Source: Chryseobacterium scophthalmum (GTDB lineage: Bacteria > Bacteroidota > Bacteroidia > Flavobacteriales > Weeksellaceae). Taken from it: 64,000 bases of DNA. A program made the translations under genes and the position numbers. The stretch lies in contig NZ_FSRQ01000005.1 in assembly GCF_900143185.1 (NCBI RefSeq), positions 124,001 through 188,000 of the forward strand, written 5' to 3'. The first letter of the stretch is position 1; each line of letters opens with the position of its first letter. Below the pieces are notes generated by a model. The model saw only the letters and a list, made by a program, of their open reading frames with translations, ran no database searches and was not told the origin of the DNA. Below, piece by piece: positions 54,195 to 63,277 of the stretch.

Positions 54195-55844
54195 TTACTT
54201 ATTGATTTCTGCATTTAGTTTTACAGCATCCTGATAAGAAGGGTCTAATTGTAAAGATTTTGCAACATAATCTTTTGCTTTTGCTAGATCTTTATCTTTC
54301 TCAAGATATGCTACTGCAAAATATGCGTAAGCAAGAGTTTGCTTGTTAGCTTCCACTTCTGTAGGTTTTACGGTAGCAATAAATTTCTCATAAGAAACTT
54401 TTGCAGTCTCATTATTTCCTTTCTGTTGGTATGCATATCCTTGACTGTAATAAGCAGGTGCCCAATCAGGCAATAAACTACTCATTTTTTGCCAAGCTAA
54501 GATTGCTCCATCCCAGTTTTTTACATCCTGATAAGCATTTGCTAATTTATACAATGCATCGGAGCTTTCAGGATTGGCAGCTACTTCTTTTCTTGCAACT
54601 TCTACTTCCGGAGAAGTTGGTCCTGCATTAATACTTGACTGCGTTGCACCTCCACCATTGATTTTAATCATTTCCAAATCCCATTTCAATGTTTGGTCTT
54701 TAGCAGCTTTCGCAATAGCAATTTTTTGTTGAGATTCAGCTTGCAAGGCAGCTTTTTTAGCTGCATCTGTTTCAGTTTTAGCCAAACCAGCAGCGATTAA
54801 CCCCATCAATCCTTGATCTGCAGGTTGAACTCTTGATTTTTCAGCTTTAGATACGAAAGAATCCATATTTTGTTTTGCCTCAGCATATTGACCGTCTGCA
54901 TAATTCACATATGATCTCAATTTGAACTTAATAGGATCGTCAATCTTATCAAAGATTTTATCTAAAATTGCTTTTGAATTTGCATAATCTTCATTAGTGA
55001 AATACAATTTTGCAATCTCCAATTGAGTATAAGGATCTTCATCTGCATATTTTGTATAATTAATCAAATCCTGAGTTGCCTTTGCATTCTCCTGATATTT
55101 GATATCATAAGCAGCCAATGCTTTGTATGCCGGTGCATAGGTAGGATCAGTCGAAATTGCTTTATCAATACTTGTTTTAGCTTGTTGCCACTGTTGAGCC
55201 GCCATCCATAAAGTTCCAATTCTTGTATATACTGAAGCTTTATTTTTTGCTAATGGTAATGCGTTGTCATAGGCAGTCATCGCATCTCCAGGAACTCTTT
55301 TCAGTCTGTATGCGTCCCCTAAAGTATAGTAATAATACGCAGGAACTTCTTTTCTAGAAGCTCTTTCAATAGCTTTATTCAAAAATTGAACTGCTAAATC
55401 CGGAGAGTTATTCTTTTCAAATAAGGTCAATGCTTCAGCTGCTCTAAACAATACCGCAGCATCTTTTTCTCTAGAATCTGAAACAATCTTTTGGATCTCT
55501 GCAATAGCAGATTTATCACCTTTACCAAGCTTAACTGTAGCTAAACCAATTTGATTTAAATAGCTTTTTTTATCTGCAGCTAAACCTTTATTAAAGTTCT
55601 CTGTAGCCTGAGCGAAATCTGGTTCACCCTGTCTTAAAAAAGTATTTCCTAGGTAGAAATAATTTTCTGCTGTAGGTTCTTTTGCAATCATAGACGTGAA
55701 ATTGGTTTTCGCAGCAGCAAACTTATCGCTATCCATGCTGTTAATACCATCCTGCAATGTCTGTGCAAAGGCAAAATTGGTAAAAAATACCACTGATGCT
55801 CCTAAAGCAATCTTCTTTACATTCATAATCATTATATCTTTCAT
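54195..55844 (-). CDS. Exported tetratricopeptide-repeat protein
   Basis: The ATG at 55844 gives 549 residues; ATGs at 55832 and 55826 are alternatives, and a signal peptide follows each (ending TNFAFAQ). Ten or more TPR units cover the mature part, such as AENYFYLGNTFLRQGEPDFA, AYYYYTLGDAYRLKRVPGDA and WAPAYYSQGYAYQQKGNNET. TPR arrays bind proteins, so it should be a periplasmic scaffold. Its place just downstream of the TonB/ExbBD-PstS block is conserved in Bacteroidota as far as I recall. No catalytic domain is visible. Confidence 0.9.
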   Translation of the reverse strand: MKDIMIMNVKKIALGASVVFFTNFAFAQTLQDGINSMDSDKFAAAKTNFTSMIAKEPTAENYFYLGNTFLRQGEPDFAQATENFNKGLAADKKSYLNQIGLATVKLGKGDKSAIAEIQKIVSDSREKDAAVLFRAAEALTLFEKNNSPDLAVQFLNKAIERASRKEVPAYYYYTLGDAYRLKRVPGDAMTAYDNALPLAKNKASVYTRIGTLWMAAQQWQQAKTSIDKAISTDPTYAPAYKALAAYDIKYQENAKATQDLINYTKYADEDPYTQLEIAKLYFTNEDYANSKAILDKIFDKIDDPIKFKLRSYVNYADGQYAEAKQNMDSFVSKAEKSRVQPADQGLMGLIAAGLAKTETDAAKKAALQAESQQKIAIAKAAKDQTLKWDLEMIKINGGGATQSSINAGPTSPEVEVARKEVAANPESSDALYKLANAYQDVKNWDGAILAWQKMSSLLPDWAPAYYSQGYAYQQKGNNETAKVSYEKFIATVKPTEVEANKQTLAYAYFAVAYLEKDKDLAKAKDYVAKSLQLDPSYQDAVKLNAEINK

Positions 55845-55946
55845 TATTATTTTTAAATCTGTATTCTTAAAAACCGAATTACAAATACACAATTTTCAGA
55901 CCAATATAATAAAATCGGTTTGAAACGAGGTATTTTTTAATATTTT

Positions 55947-56819
55947 TTAACGCATCTGTACTTGTCTCGGATAAATATTATAAGGTTGTAATCCTTCTTT
56001 TTGAACGATTTTCTGCCCCAAATGAGTACAAGAATATCTTATAAACCCATTTGCAATATTAAACCCACCCTCGTTGGTAAGAAAATATAATACTCTTGTG
56101 AAGGGATATTTCATCTCGCGAAGACCGCTAAAATCTGGAGAATAAGATTGACCTGCACTTACAACAGGAAGAATTTTTATCATTCCTCTTAATTTCTCAG
56201 TTTCTTTATCATAAGGTCTGCTGATTGTGTTTAAGCCGATTACCCCTATTTTATTAGGGTATTTATTTAATTCTTCGATAACATTTACACTCCCAGGAAT
56301 AATTGAAAATTTCAAATCTTTAGGAAGTTTCTTCAATTTTTGAGCTACAAAGTTTAGATTACTTGAATTTGTTCCGTCAAATACAAAATTCTTATCATCC
56401 GACTGCAAGCCTGAAGTGATTTCTTCCATTGTAATACTTGATTTTTCAGAATTTTTCGGAACAAAAAATACTACAGCATCTGCAGCAAAGTTTGCAGGCT
56501 CGATTTTCATATCAACTTTATCTTCGTAGGCTTTAATCTCTTCAGGAGATAATGTCTTAGACATCACCGCAATTCTTGCTTTATTATTCAGCAAATCAAG
56601 AAACCCCAGATCTTCTTTTTGTGTAACCACTTTTATTTTAGTATCAGGATAGCTAATCATATAGCCTTCTGCTAAAGCTTCTGTAACACTTTTAAAAGAT
56701 TCATCCGTTAAAATTATCATTTCACCTTTGTTATATGAAACGGTGCTTTCTTCTTTTTTTGAACAGCTTATCAACAAACCTGTGAAGAAAATCATTGAAA
56801 AAACAGCACTAAACTTCAT
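55947..56819 (-). CDS. PstS-like substrate-binding lipoprotein
   Basis: The 290-residue protein has a lipoprotein signal (MKFSAVFSMIFFTGLLISCS). The type II periplasmic binding fold typical of the PstS family follows: LTDESFKSVTEALAEGY, ARIAVMSKTLSPEEIKAYED, TSGLQSDDKNFVFDGTNSSN and GFIRYSCTHLGQKIVQKEG. PstS proteins deliver phosphate to the Pst ABC transporter, but pstCAB are absent here and the phosphate-binding serines are not obvious. It may serve another role next to TonB. Its start overlaps the 62-residue gene by 11 bp. Confidence 0.87.
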   Translation of the reverse strand: MKFSAVFSMIFFTGLLISCSKKEESTVSYNKGEMIILTDESFKSVTEALAEGYMISYPDTKIKVVTQKEDLGFLDLLNNKARIAVMSKTLSPEEIKAYEDKVDMKIEPANFAADAVVFFVPKNSEKSSITMEEITSGLQSDDKNFVFDGTNSSNLNFVAQKLKKLPKDLKFSIIPGSVNVIEELNKYPNKIGVIGLNTISRPYDKETEKLRGMIKILPVVSAGQSYSPDFSGLREMKYPFTRVLYFLTNEGGFNIANGFIRYSCTHLGQKIVQKEGLQPYNIYPRQVQMR

Positions 56820-56997
56820 CTTCGTCTGTATTTCTGAATTTTGATATTACTCTCCAAATTCTGAAGATTCCGTAAAGTATTAATACCGCTCCTAGGGAGT
56901 ATGCATATATAGGCTCGAGAAATTTGTAAATCATCATTACGATACCTAAGACTACGTAACAAATTCCTGCGACCAAGGATAACCAATTGAACATCAT
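56809..56997 (-). CDS. Small two-helix membrane protein between tonB and pstS-like genes
   Basis: The 62-residue protein has two hydrophobic helices (residues 3-24 and 31-48) and a charged C-terminus, ISKFRNTDEDEV. It overlaps the PstS-like gene by 11 bp, which implies translational coupling and argues that it is real. A competing 72-codon frame on the same strand (56816-57034) overlaps it and is rejected. Function unknown. The terminator of the TonB operon lies just upstream, so the pair has its own promoter or depends on read-through. Confidence 0.72.
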   Translation of the reverse strand: MMFNWLSLVAGICYVVLGIVMMIYKFLEPIYAYSLGAVLILYGIFRIWRVISKFRNTDEDEV

Positions 56998-57020
56998 ACA
57001 ACAAAAATATTAAAAAAAAT

Positions 57021-57049
57021 AAAAAGAGAAGCATAAGCTTCTCTTTTTT
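57021..57049 (-). terminator. Intrinsic terminator of the exbB-exbD-exbD-tonB operon
   Basis: Stem aaaaagagaagc / gcttctcttttt closed by an ataa loop, 12 bp, T run on the minus strand. Confidence 0.9.
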
Positions 57050-57069
57050 AATTATTATGAAACAAATTC

Positions 57070-57906
57070 TTATTCAAAATTTAATTTCATAGGCATTCTA
57101 AATCTATATCTAACAGACTGACCATTAATCTTAGCCGGTGCCCATTTTGTTTTAATAGATTTTACAGTTCTTACAGCTTCAGAATTAAAGTCAGGATTTT
57201 TACCATTCACTTTAATGTCTGTAATACTACCATCTCTTTCTACAACGAAAGTAATCTCACCACTCACTGTTCCTTCTGCTTCTACAGAAGATGAATCGAA
57301 GTTACCAATTACTTTATTTCTAAACGCATTGATACCTCCTGGATATTCTGCAGTTTGCTCCACCTCACTATATACTTGCGTATCACTTACCTGAGGCTTA
57401 ACTTCAGCTGTTGAGGCTTTAGTTCCTGTAGATGGCGGTGGCGGTGGTGGTGTATAAGCAGGAGCTTTTACCCCTTCTTGAGCTACCAAACCTGTAGTAG
57501 TTTCTAATTGCTTAGAAATTGGTGGTGGTGGTGTCTCAATTTTAGGAGCTTTCACCGGTTCCGGAACTACGTTTTGGATAATTTCAATTTTCTCTTCTTC
57601 CACTGGCGGTGGTGGTGGCGGTGGTTCTTCTTCTTTTGGCTGCTCGATGATAGGATCTTCTTCGATAATTTCAACCAAATCAGATTTCACCTCTACAGCT
57701 TCCTTTTCATTCATACTCTTAATAGTCATATAAATAAAAGGAGATAAAGCAGTCACCAAGAATAATCCTGTACCGATGATAAAAGACTTTGTCAGTAATC
57801 TAGGATACTGATGTCTTAGATCGTAAGCACCATATTCTTTATTTCTATTTTCAAATACAATCTCGTCTAAAGTAAGATTTTGACTGTAAATATTTTCATC
57901 TGCCAT
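57070..57906 (-). CDS. tonB: Energy transducer TonB
   Basis: The 278-residue protein starts with a cytoplasmic tail (residues 1-35), then one membrane helix (about 36-60, FIIGTGLFLVTALSPFIYMT). The middle is Pro/Glu-rich, with PPPPPPPVEEEKIE and further PPPP blocks. The C-terminal TonB domain follows (GEITFVVERDGSITDIKVNG, EAVRTVKSIKTKWAPAKING, SVRYRFRMPMKLNFE). It transmits the proton gradient, through ExbB and ExbD, to TonB-dependent outer-membrane receptors. It ends the operon, 41 bp behind exbD. Confidence 0.94.
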   Translation of the reverse strand: MADENIYSQNLTLDEIVFENRNKEYGAYDLRHQYPRLLTKSFIIGTGLFLVTALSPFIYMTIKSMNEKEAVEVKSDLVEIIEEDPIIEQPKEEEPPPPPPPVEEEKIEIIQNVVPEPVKAPKIETPPPPISKQLETTTGLVAQEGVKAPAYTPPPPPPSTGTKASTAEVKPQVSDTQVYSEVEQTAEYPGGINAFRNKVIGNFDSSSVEAEGTVSGEITFVVERDGSITDIKVNGKNPDFNSEAVRTVKSIKTKWAPAKINGQSVRYRFRMPMKLNFE

Positions 57907-57947
57907 TGTATTGCAAATTTAAGTGTTATATACTTTGTAGTAACAAA

Positions 57948-58487
57948 TTAGTTACCAACTTTCTTATCATAAACAGCTTTTTCATAAGGCTTAAGATCGG
58001 TAACCCCATATCTTTCGCTTTTTGTAATTGCCATTTCATCAAGAATATCTACAAAGTTCTTATATACTGCATCGTCAGTAGGCTTAATAATCACTGTAAA
58101 CAGATCTTTCTTCTTAGCCTTTGCTTTTGCTTGCTTAATTATCTCTCTAATTCCTTCTCTATCTAAGTTGGTTTCCATCATAGTCTGGTCATTAAGACCT
58201 GCTTGGTCTTGCTGATGCCAAAATACTCTGTTATCTTTTCCTAAAAGTAAGGTAATTGAATTTGAAAGATCAATTTCTGTTGGAGGTTGCGGCTGATTTT
58301 CTTTTGGTTTAGCCGGCAATCCTAAATCCATTACATTTGGTTTACTAAACGTTGATGTAAACATAAAGAACATCAATAGTAAGAAATTAAGGTCAACCAT
58401 TGGTGTCATATCGACAGCAGGGTTGTTCTTCTTGGATCGAACTTTACCACCTTTGGCGCTCTTATCCTGTACTTGTACTTGTGCCAT
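57948..58487 (-). CDS. exbD: ExbD-type proton-channel subunit (second copy)
   Basis: The 179-residue protein has a lysine-rich N-terminus, then one membrane helix with the channel aspartate (VDMTPMVDLNFLLLMFFMFT), and a periplasmic domain. It works with ExbB to energise TonB. It begins 13 bp after the first exbD. Compared with E. coli ExbD it has a longer periplasmic domain. Two ExbD genes in a row are typical of Bacteroidota and suggest a heteromeric ExbD. Confidence 0.93.
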   Translation of the reverse strand: MAQVQVQDKSAKGGKVRSKKNNPAVDMTPMVDLNFLLLMFFMFTSTFSKPNVMDLGLPAKPKENQPQPPTEIDLSNSITLLLGKDNRVFWHQQDQAGLNDQTMMETNLDREGIREIIKQAKAKAKKKDLFTVIIKPTDDAVYKNFVDILDEMAITKSERYGVTDLKPYEKAVYDKKVGN

Positions 58488-58500
58488 TTCTTCTTCTTAA

Positions 58501-59109
58501 TTATTCGTTAGGTTTACCTTCTTGAGACGTAATCAACCAAAATTTAAGAAAATTAATATCTCTTAAACCCTCAAATAAACTTTTCACTTTAGGATATTCT
58601 GTTGTAACATCACCCTTAATTGCTAATTTGTAATCAGGATTAACGCTTAAACTTTGTTCTACCCAGTCAGTTAACTGCTTATTTGTACTATCCATAGGAA
58701 TCCCTGTAGGACTCTTATAACTTTTCTGCTCATCTTCTGGCAAATCCAAATAGCTTCTCAATTGGTTCATAGGAACACCAATCGCTTGTACTTTTTGGAA
58801 TGAAGCTTTTTGTTTATTATCAAAAGTAACATTGTACTTTTTGCCCATTTTTTCTAAAAGCTCTAATCTCTCTGTTGCATTTTCTACAGGCTGGAAATAA
58901 AATTTTCCATCCGGAGTAGCATTAATAGTCATTAAACTTGCATCAGGAAGTAACTTCTCTGAGATTGAAGATGGCGGTTTGATCTGCTCCACATCAGGCT
59001 TTTTGAACTGAGTGGTCATAATAAAGAACGTAAGTAGTAGGAACGTAACGTCGCACATTGCGGTCATATCCGTAACTACACCATGTCTTTTTGGTTTTAT
59101 TCTCGCCAT
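58501..59109 (-). CDS. exbD: ExbD-type proton-channel subunit (first copy)
   Basis: The 202-residue protein begins MARIKPKRHGVVTDMTAMCD, with the channel aspartate in MTAMCDVTFLLLTFFIMTT. The helix is followed by a periplasmic domain with an extended middle (residues 60-150). It lies between exbB (59 bp) and the second exbD (13 bp). The copies differ a good deal, so they are probably not interchangeable. It is expected to form the proton path with ExbB and the other ExbD. Confidence 0.92.
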   Translation of the reverse strand: MARIKPKRHGVVTDMTAMCDVTFLLLTFFIMTTQFKKPDVEQIKPPSSISEKLLPDASLMTINATPDGKFYFQPVENATERLELLEKMGKKYNVTFDNKQKASFQKVQAIGVPMNQLRSYLDLPEDEQKSYKSPTGIPMDSTNKQLTDWVEQSLSVNPDYKLAIKGDVTTEYPKVKSLFEGLRDINFLKFWLITSQEGKPNE

Positions 59110-59168
59110 TATTTATTATCTAATTATTAAAACTTCTTTTTTTGTGTAAAAACACAGTTCACTATTTC

Positions 59169-60032
59169 TTAGTGAAATTCTGCAAAAGACTGCTGAATGC
59201 TCATAGCGATCTCGTCGATCTTATAAGTCAATCCGTCAATTTTAGAAGTAAAGAAGTTGTAAAGGATAATCGCTACTGCAGAAGTACCAATACCTAATGC
59301 CGTGTTGATCAACGCTTCAGAGATACCGATTGATAATGCAGCCGCATCCGGAGTACCACCTCCAGCTCCTAAAGCGAAGAATGCTCTAATCATCCCGATT
59401 ACTGTTCCCAATAGTGCTACTAATGTTGCAACAGTACCTAAAGTAGAAAGAATCATCATGTTTTTCTCTAACATTGGCATCTCAAGAGTTGTAGCCTCTT
59501 CGATTGCTTTGTTAAGAGCAACCATTTTCTGCTCTTTATTAAGAGTAGTATCGTGAGCTAAAGCTTTGTAAGTAGTAAGACCTTCTTTCACAACGTTCCC
59601 TACAGAACCTTGTTGTCTGTCACACTCTTCTAAAGCCTCGTCAACTTTATTGCTATTTAATAAACTTCTTACTTTTACTACGAAGTTATCTACGTTACCT
59701 GCACCTGAAGCTTTGTTCAAAACAAAATATCTTTCAAATGAGAAAACAATTACAGTAATCATGAATGTTACCAATAATGGTACAATAATACCTCCCATGT
59801 AGATCATACCTAAAAATCCTTCAGGATGCATCTCTTTACCTTCAACATCAGAAAACGCTACTGATGCACCTGCCAATCTTGGATCAGCTTTAAAGTTACC
59901 CGGGCTACCCAATACGAATAACCAAATACAAATTCCTATAACCAATAGAATAGGAATAATTACAGCTGGATTAAGACCTCCTGCTTTTCTAGCAACTACT
60001 TGCTCATCATTTTTTGAAACATTCATTTCCAT
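59169..60032 (-). CDS. exbB: ExbB/TolQ-type proton channel protein
   Basis: The 287-residue protein has membrane helices near residues 24-44, 80-103, 195-220 and 240-262. The MotA/TolQ/ExbB core reads TLGTVATLVALLGTVIGMIRAFFALG, split here at its middle by the channel's Thr/Gly residues, then GISEALINTALGIGTSAVAI. It makes the pentameric proton channel that energises TonB. The start at 60032 (MEMNVSKNDE) has an in-frame ATG at 60026 as an alternative. A consensus promoter at 60082-60110 precedes it. Confidence 0.93.
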   Translation of the reverse strand: MEMNVSKNDEQVVARKAGGLNPAVIIPILLVIGICIWLFVLGSPGNFKADPRLAGASVAFSDVEGKEMHPEGFLGMIYMGGIIVPLLVTFMITVIVFSFERYFVLNKASGAGNVDNFVVKVRSLLNSNKVDEALEECDRQQGSVGNVVKEGLTTYKALAHDTTLNKEQKMVALNKAIEEATTLEMPMLEKNMMILSTLGTVATLVALLGTVIGMIRAFFALGAGGGTPDAAALSIGISEALINTALGIGTSAVAIILYNFFTSKIDGLTYKIDEIAMSIQQSFAEFH

Positions 60033-60081
60033 ATTTAACTAAATTATATTGTTTTAAAATTTTAAAGTTGTAAAATAAAGG

Positions 60082-60110
60082 CAAAATTAATTAAAATCCA
60101 ATAGTATCAA
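60082..60110 (-). promoter_or_regulatory. Consensus promoter of the exbB-exbD-exbD-tonB operon
   Basis: On the minus strand TTG (60108-60110), 18 bp, then TAATTTTG (60082-60089), about 50 bp before the start at 60032. It is a full Flavobacteriia-type match. Confidence 0.65.
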
Positions 60111-60215
60111 ATAACATTTTGCCTTTTTTTCATAATGATAATTTGATAAGATTCCGATATCGTAATTATATTTAAATATTTTATTAATATTTTCTAATTT
60201 TACAAAATACGTTAG

Positions 60216-60252
60216 AAAATCAAAAATTTAAAACCTCTAAATTTTTGATTTT
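60216..60252 (-). terminator. AT-rich hairpin downstream of leuS
   Basis: A perfect 15-bp stem (60216-60230 and 60238-60252) with a 7-nt loop, 19 bp past the leuS stop. It has no clean T run beyond the stem, so its terminator role is plausible but not certain. Confidence 0.55.
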
Positions 60253-60270
60253 AGCAATGTTAAATTTCTT

Positions 60271-63084
60271 TTAAATTACGATATTAACGATTTTTTTTGG
60301 CACTACGATGATTTTTTTAGGGGTTTTACCTTCCAAAAGCATTCCCATTTTGTCATTTTGAAGCACTAAATCTTCAACCTCTTTAGCAGATAATGTTGCA
60401 GGAAGAGCAATTTTAAATTTCATCTTACCATTTACACTTACAGGATACTCAATTTCGTCTTCTATCAAATAATTTTCATCCAAAATCGGGAACCTTTCAA
60501 ACTCAATAGATTCTTTATTTCCTAACAAACTCCACAGTTCTTCACAAATATGTGGCGCATACGGAGAGATGATAACGGCTAAAGGCTCTAAAATATTGCG
60601 TTTGTTACATTTTAATTTCTGCAATTCATTGACAGCAATCATAAATGAAGAAACAGAAGTATTGAAAGAGAAGTTCTCGATATCGTAAACCACCTTCTTT
60701 ATTAAGGTATGCAAAACTTTATATTCCGCTTTTGTAGGTTCTTCGTCTGATACTTCAAAAACCTCACCATTAAAATATAAGTTCCAGAATTTTTTCAGAA
60801 AACCATAAACTCCGCTTAAACCTTGAGTGTTCCACGGCTTCGATTGTTCCAATGGACCTAAGAACATTTCATACAGTCTTAAACCGTCTGCTCCGTATTC
60901 ATTACAGATATCGTCTGGGTTTACAACATTATATTTTGACTTAGACATTTTTTCTACTTCACGACCTGTGATGTATTTTCCGTCTTCTAAAATAAATTCT
61001 GCATCTGCATAATCTGGTCTCCAGGCTTTGAATGCTTCAGTATCCAATTCATCAGTTGTTCCTTTTAATAAAGATACATCAACATGGATTTCCTGAGTTT
61101 TATAATCTTTTGCTAAATTTTTAGATACATATTGATTAGTACCATCAATTCTATAAACAAAAGCACTCATCCCCAAAATCATCCCTTGGTTGATTAATTT
61201 CTGGAAAGGCTCATCATGATTAATATATCCTCTGTCTTTTAAGAACATATTCCAGAAACGAGAATACAATAAGTGACCGGTTGCGTGTTCGCTACCTCCA
61301 ATATATAAATCTACCTGTCCCCAATAATCTGAAAGTTCTTTATTGGTGAAAACTTCATCATTTTTAGGATCCATATATCTCAAGAAATACCAAGAGCTTC
61401 CTGCCCAACCCGGCATTGTAGATAATTCTAATGGGAAAACAGTTTGATCATCAATTAAATTGGTATCAACAATTTTCAGATTCACTTCATCCCAAGCGAA
61501 AGTTTTAGAATTTCCTAATGGCGGATCACCATCTTCTGTTGGTAAATATTTTTCAACTTCAGGAAGTTCCAAAGGTAATGCAGAAGTTGGCAACGTGTAA
61601 GGCATTCCATCCTTATAATATATAGGAACCGGTTCTCCCCAATAACGCTGTCTTGAAAAAATTGCGTCACGTTGTCTGTAATTCGTAGTTCCGTGGCCAA
61701 TTCCTTTCTTTTCAATCGCATCAATCATTAATGCTTTTGCCTCGTCATAATTTAATCCGTTTAAGAAATCAGAATTTACGCAAACGCTGGTTTTAGAATC
61801 AAAAGACTTTTCCTGAACGTCTTCTTCTGTTTCTACAACTTTTTTAATTTCAAGATTAAATTTCTTTGCAAATCTATGATCACGTTCATCGTGCGCAGGA
61901 ACAGCCATTACAGCTCCCGTTCCGTAACCCATCAATACGTAATCTGAAATATAGATTGGCATTTTTTCTCCGCTGAACGGATTGATTGCATAACTTCCCG
62001 TGAAAGCACCCGAAACGTTTTTCACGTCAGACATTCTGTCTCTCTCGGTTTTCTTAGAAGTTTCTTCTATATAAGTATCTACCTCAGCTTTTTGTTCGGC
62101 TGTAGTAATATTTTCCACTAAAGGATTTTCCGGAGCTAAAACCATAAAAGTCGCGCCGAAAATTGTATCAGGTCTTGTTGTGAAAACCTCAACAATTTCG
62201 TCGTGACCATCAATGCTAAATTGAACCTGTGCTCCCTGAGATTTTCCAATCCAGTATTCTTGAGCATCTTTCAAAGGTTGCGGCCAGTCTAAAGTTTTTA
62301 GACCTTGTAATAATCTTTCAGAGTAAGCAGAAATTCTCATGCTCCACTGCATCATTTTCTTTTGGAAAACAGGAAAGCCTCCTCTTTCAGATTTACCGTC
62401 TTTTATTTCGTCATTTGCCAAAACTGTTCCTAAAGCAGGACACCAGTTCACCGTCGTTTCTGCTCTGTAAGCTAAACGATAGTTTAATAAAATATCTTCT
62501 TTATCAATTTCAGAAGCATTTTTCCATTCTTCCGAAGTGAAGTTTAATTCGTCATTTTGATTGGCATTTAAACCTTCCGTTCCTTTTTCTTCAAAATGCT
62601 TAATCAAAGTATCGATAGATTCTGCCTTGTCTGTATCTTTATTATACCAAGAATGGAACAATTCAATAAAAATCCATTGCGTCCATTTATAATAAGAAGC
62701 ATCAGAAGTTCTCACTTCCCTACTCCAGTCGAAAGAGAAACCAATTTTTCTTAATTGCTCTTCGTATCTTGTAATGTTTTGCTCAGTTGTAATCGCAGGA
62801 TGCGTTCCCGTTTGTATTGCGTACTGTTCAGCAGGAAGCCCAAAACTATCGTAACCAACCGGGTGGAGAACATTAAAACCCTGATGTCTTTTATATCTCG
62901 CATAAATATCCGACGCAATATATCCAAGCGGATGACCTACATGAAGCCCCGCTCCCGATGGATACGGAAACATATCGAGAACATAAAATTTCGGTTTGTC
63001 TGTATTATTGGAAGTCTTGTACGTTTGATTGTCTTCCCAGTATTTCTGCCACTTTTTTTCTATCTGCTGATGATCGTAAAACAC
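60271..63084 (-). CDS. leuS: Leucyl-tRNA synthetase
   Basis: The 937-residue class I synthetase has HIGH as LHVGHPLGY (residues 47-55) and KMSKS at 712-716. The CP1 editing domain (residues about 250-450) includes FTTRPDTIFGATFMVLAPEN. An insertion of about 40 residues (STW-type region near 150-200, including EEKGTEGLNANQNDELNF) precedes the zinc-region equivalent, which lacks the usual cysteines. It starts with GTG at 63084; an in-frame stop lies just upstream and no ATG is available before residue 38. It charges tRNA-Leu. Confidence 0.96.
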   Translation of the reverse strand: MFYDHQQIEKKWQKYWEDNQTYKTSNNTDKPKFYVLDMFPYPSGAGLHVGHPLGYIASDIYARYKRHQGFNVLHPVGYDSFGLPAEQYAIQTGTHPAITTEQNITRYEEQLRKIGFSFDWSREVRTSDASYYKWTQWIFIELFHSWYNKDTDKAESIDTLIKHFEEKGTEGLNANQNDELNFTSEEWKNASEIDKEDILLNYRLAYRAETTVNWCPALGTVLANDEIKDGKSERGGFPVFQKKMMQWSMRISAYSERLLQGLKTLDWPQPLKDAQEYWIGKSQGAQVQFSIDGHDEIVEVFTTRPDTIFGATFMVLAPENPLVENITTAEQKAEVDTYIEETSKKTERDRMSDVKNVSGAFTGSYAINPFSGEKMPIYISDYVLMGYGTGAVMAVPAHDERDHRFAKKFNLEIKKVVETEEDVQEKSFDSKTSVCVNSDFLNGLNYDEAKALMIDAIEKKGIGHGTTNYRQRDAIFSRQRYWGEPVPIYYKDGMPYTLPTSALPLELPEVEKYLPTEDGDPPLGNSKTFAWDEVNLKIVDTNLIDDQTVFPLELSTMPGWAGSSWYFLRYMDPKNDEVFTNKELSDYWGQVDLYIGGSEHATGHLLYSRFWNMFLKDRGYINHDEPFQKLINQGMILGMSAFVYRIDGTNQYVSKNLAKDYKTQEIHVDVSLLKGTTDELDTEAFKAWRPDYADAEFILEDGKYITGREVEKMSKSKYNVVNPDDICNEYGADGLRLYEMFLGPLEQSKPWNTQGLSGVYGFLKKFWNLYFNGEVFEVSDEEPTKAEYKVLHTLIKKVVYDIENFSFNTSVSSFMIAVNELQKLKCNKRNILEPLAVIISPYAPHICEELWSLLGNKESIEFERFPILDENYLIEDEIEYPVSVNGKMKFKIALPATLSAKEVEDLVLQNDKMGMLLEGKTPKKIIVVPKKIVNIVI

Positions 63085-63093
63085 TTTTTATTA

Positions 63094-63125
63094 TAGATGT
63101 TAGATGTTAGACTTTAGATATTAGA
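63094..63125 (-). repeat. Heptad repeat in the leuS leader
   Basis: On the minus strand a 32-nt tract of tctaaYR-type units that matches the aspS leader tract (40689-40720) at 30 of 32 positions. It ends 10 bp before the GTG start. A TATTTTTG at 63160-63167 may be the -7 box. Confidence 0.65.
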
Positions 63126-63229
63126 ATTAATTTCACTATCAATTCTCAATCTAGTTTCACAAAAATAATGATTATAAAATAAATGTAAATTTAATTTTGA
63201 ATTAATTACAATGTAATCCTTACAAACAA

Positions 63230-63255
63230 AAAAATCTCACCTAAAAGATGAGATT
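63230..63255 (-). terminator. Intrinsic terminator of the lipocalin-like gene
   Basis: Stem aatctca / tgagatt with a 9-nt loop, followed on the minus strand by a T run, 23 bp past the stop. Confidence 0.78.
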
Positions 63256-63277
63256 ATATAGTAATATGAAATACTGA

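Noticed and set aside
56816..57034. 72-codon frame overlapping the small membrane-protein gene
   Set aside because: It overlaps the 62-residue gene in another frame and lacks a comparable pattern of two helices plus charged tail; its start overlaps the TonB terminator region.
57508..57747. A 79-codon Trp/Phe-rich frame opposite tonB
   Set aside because: It is the antisense of the proline-rich TonB linker, whose CCN codons read as Gly/Trp/Arg on the other strand.
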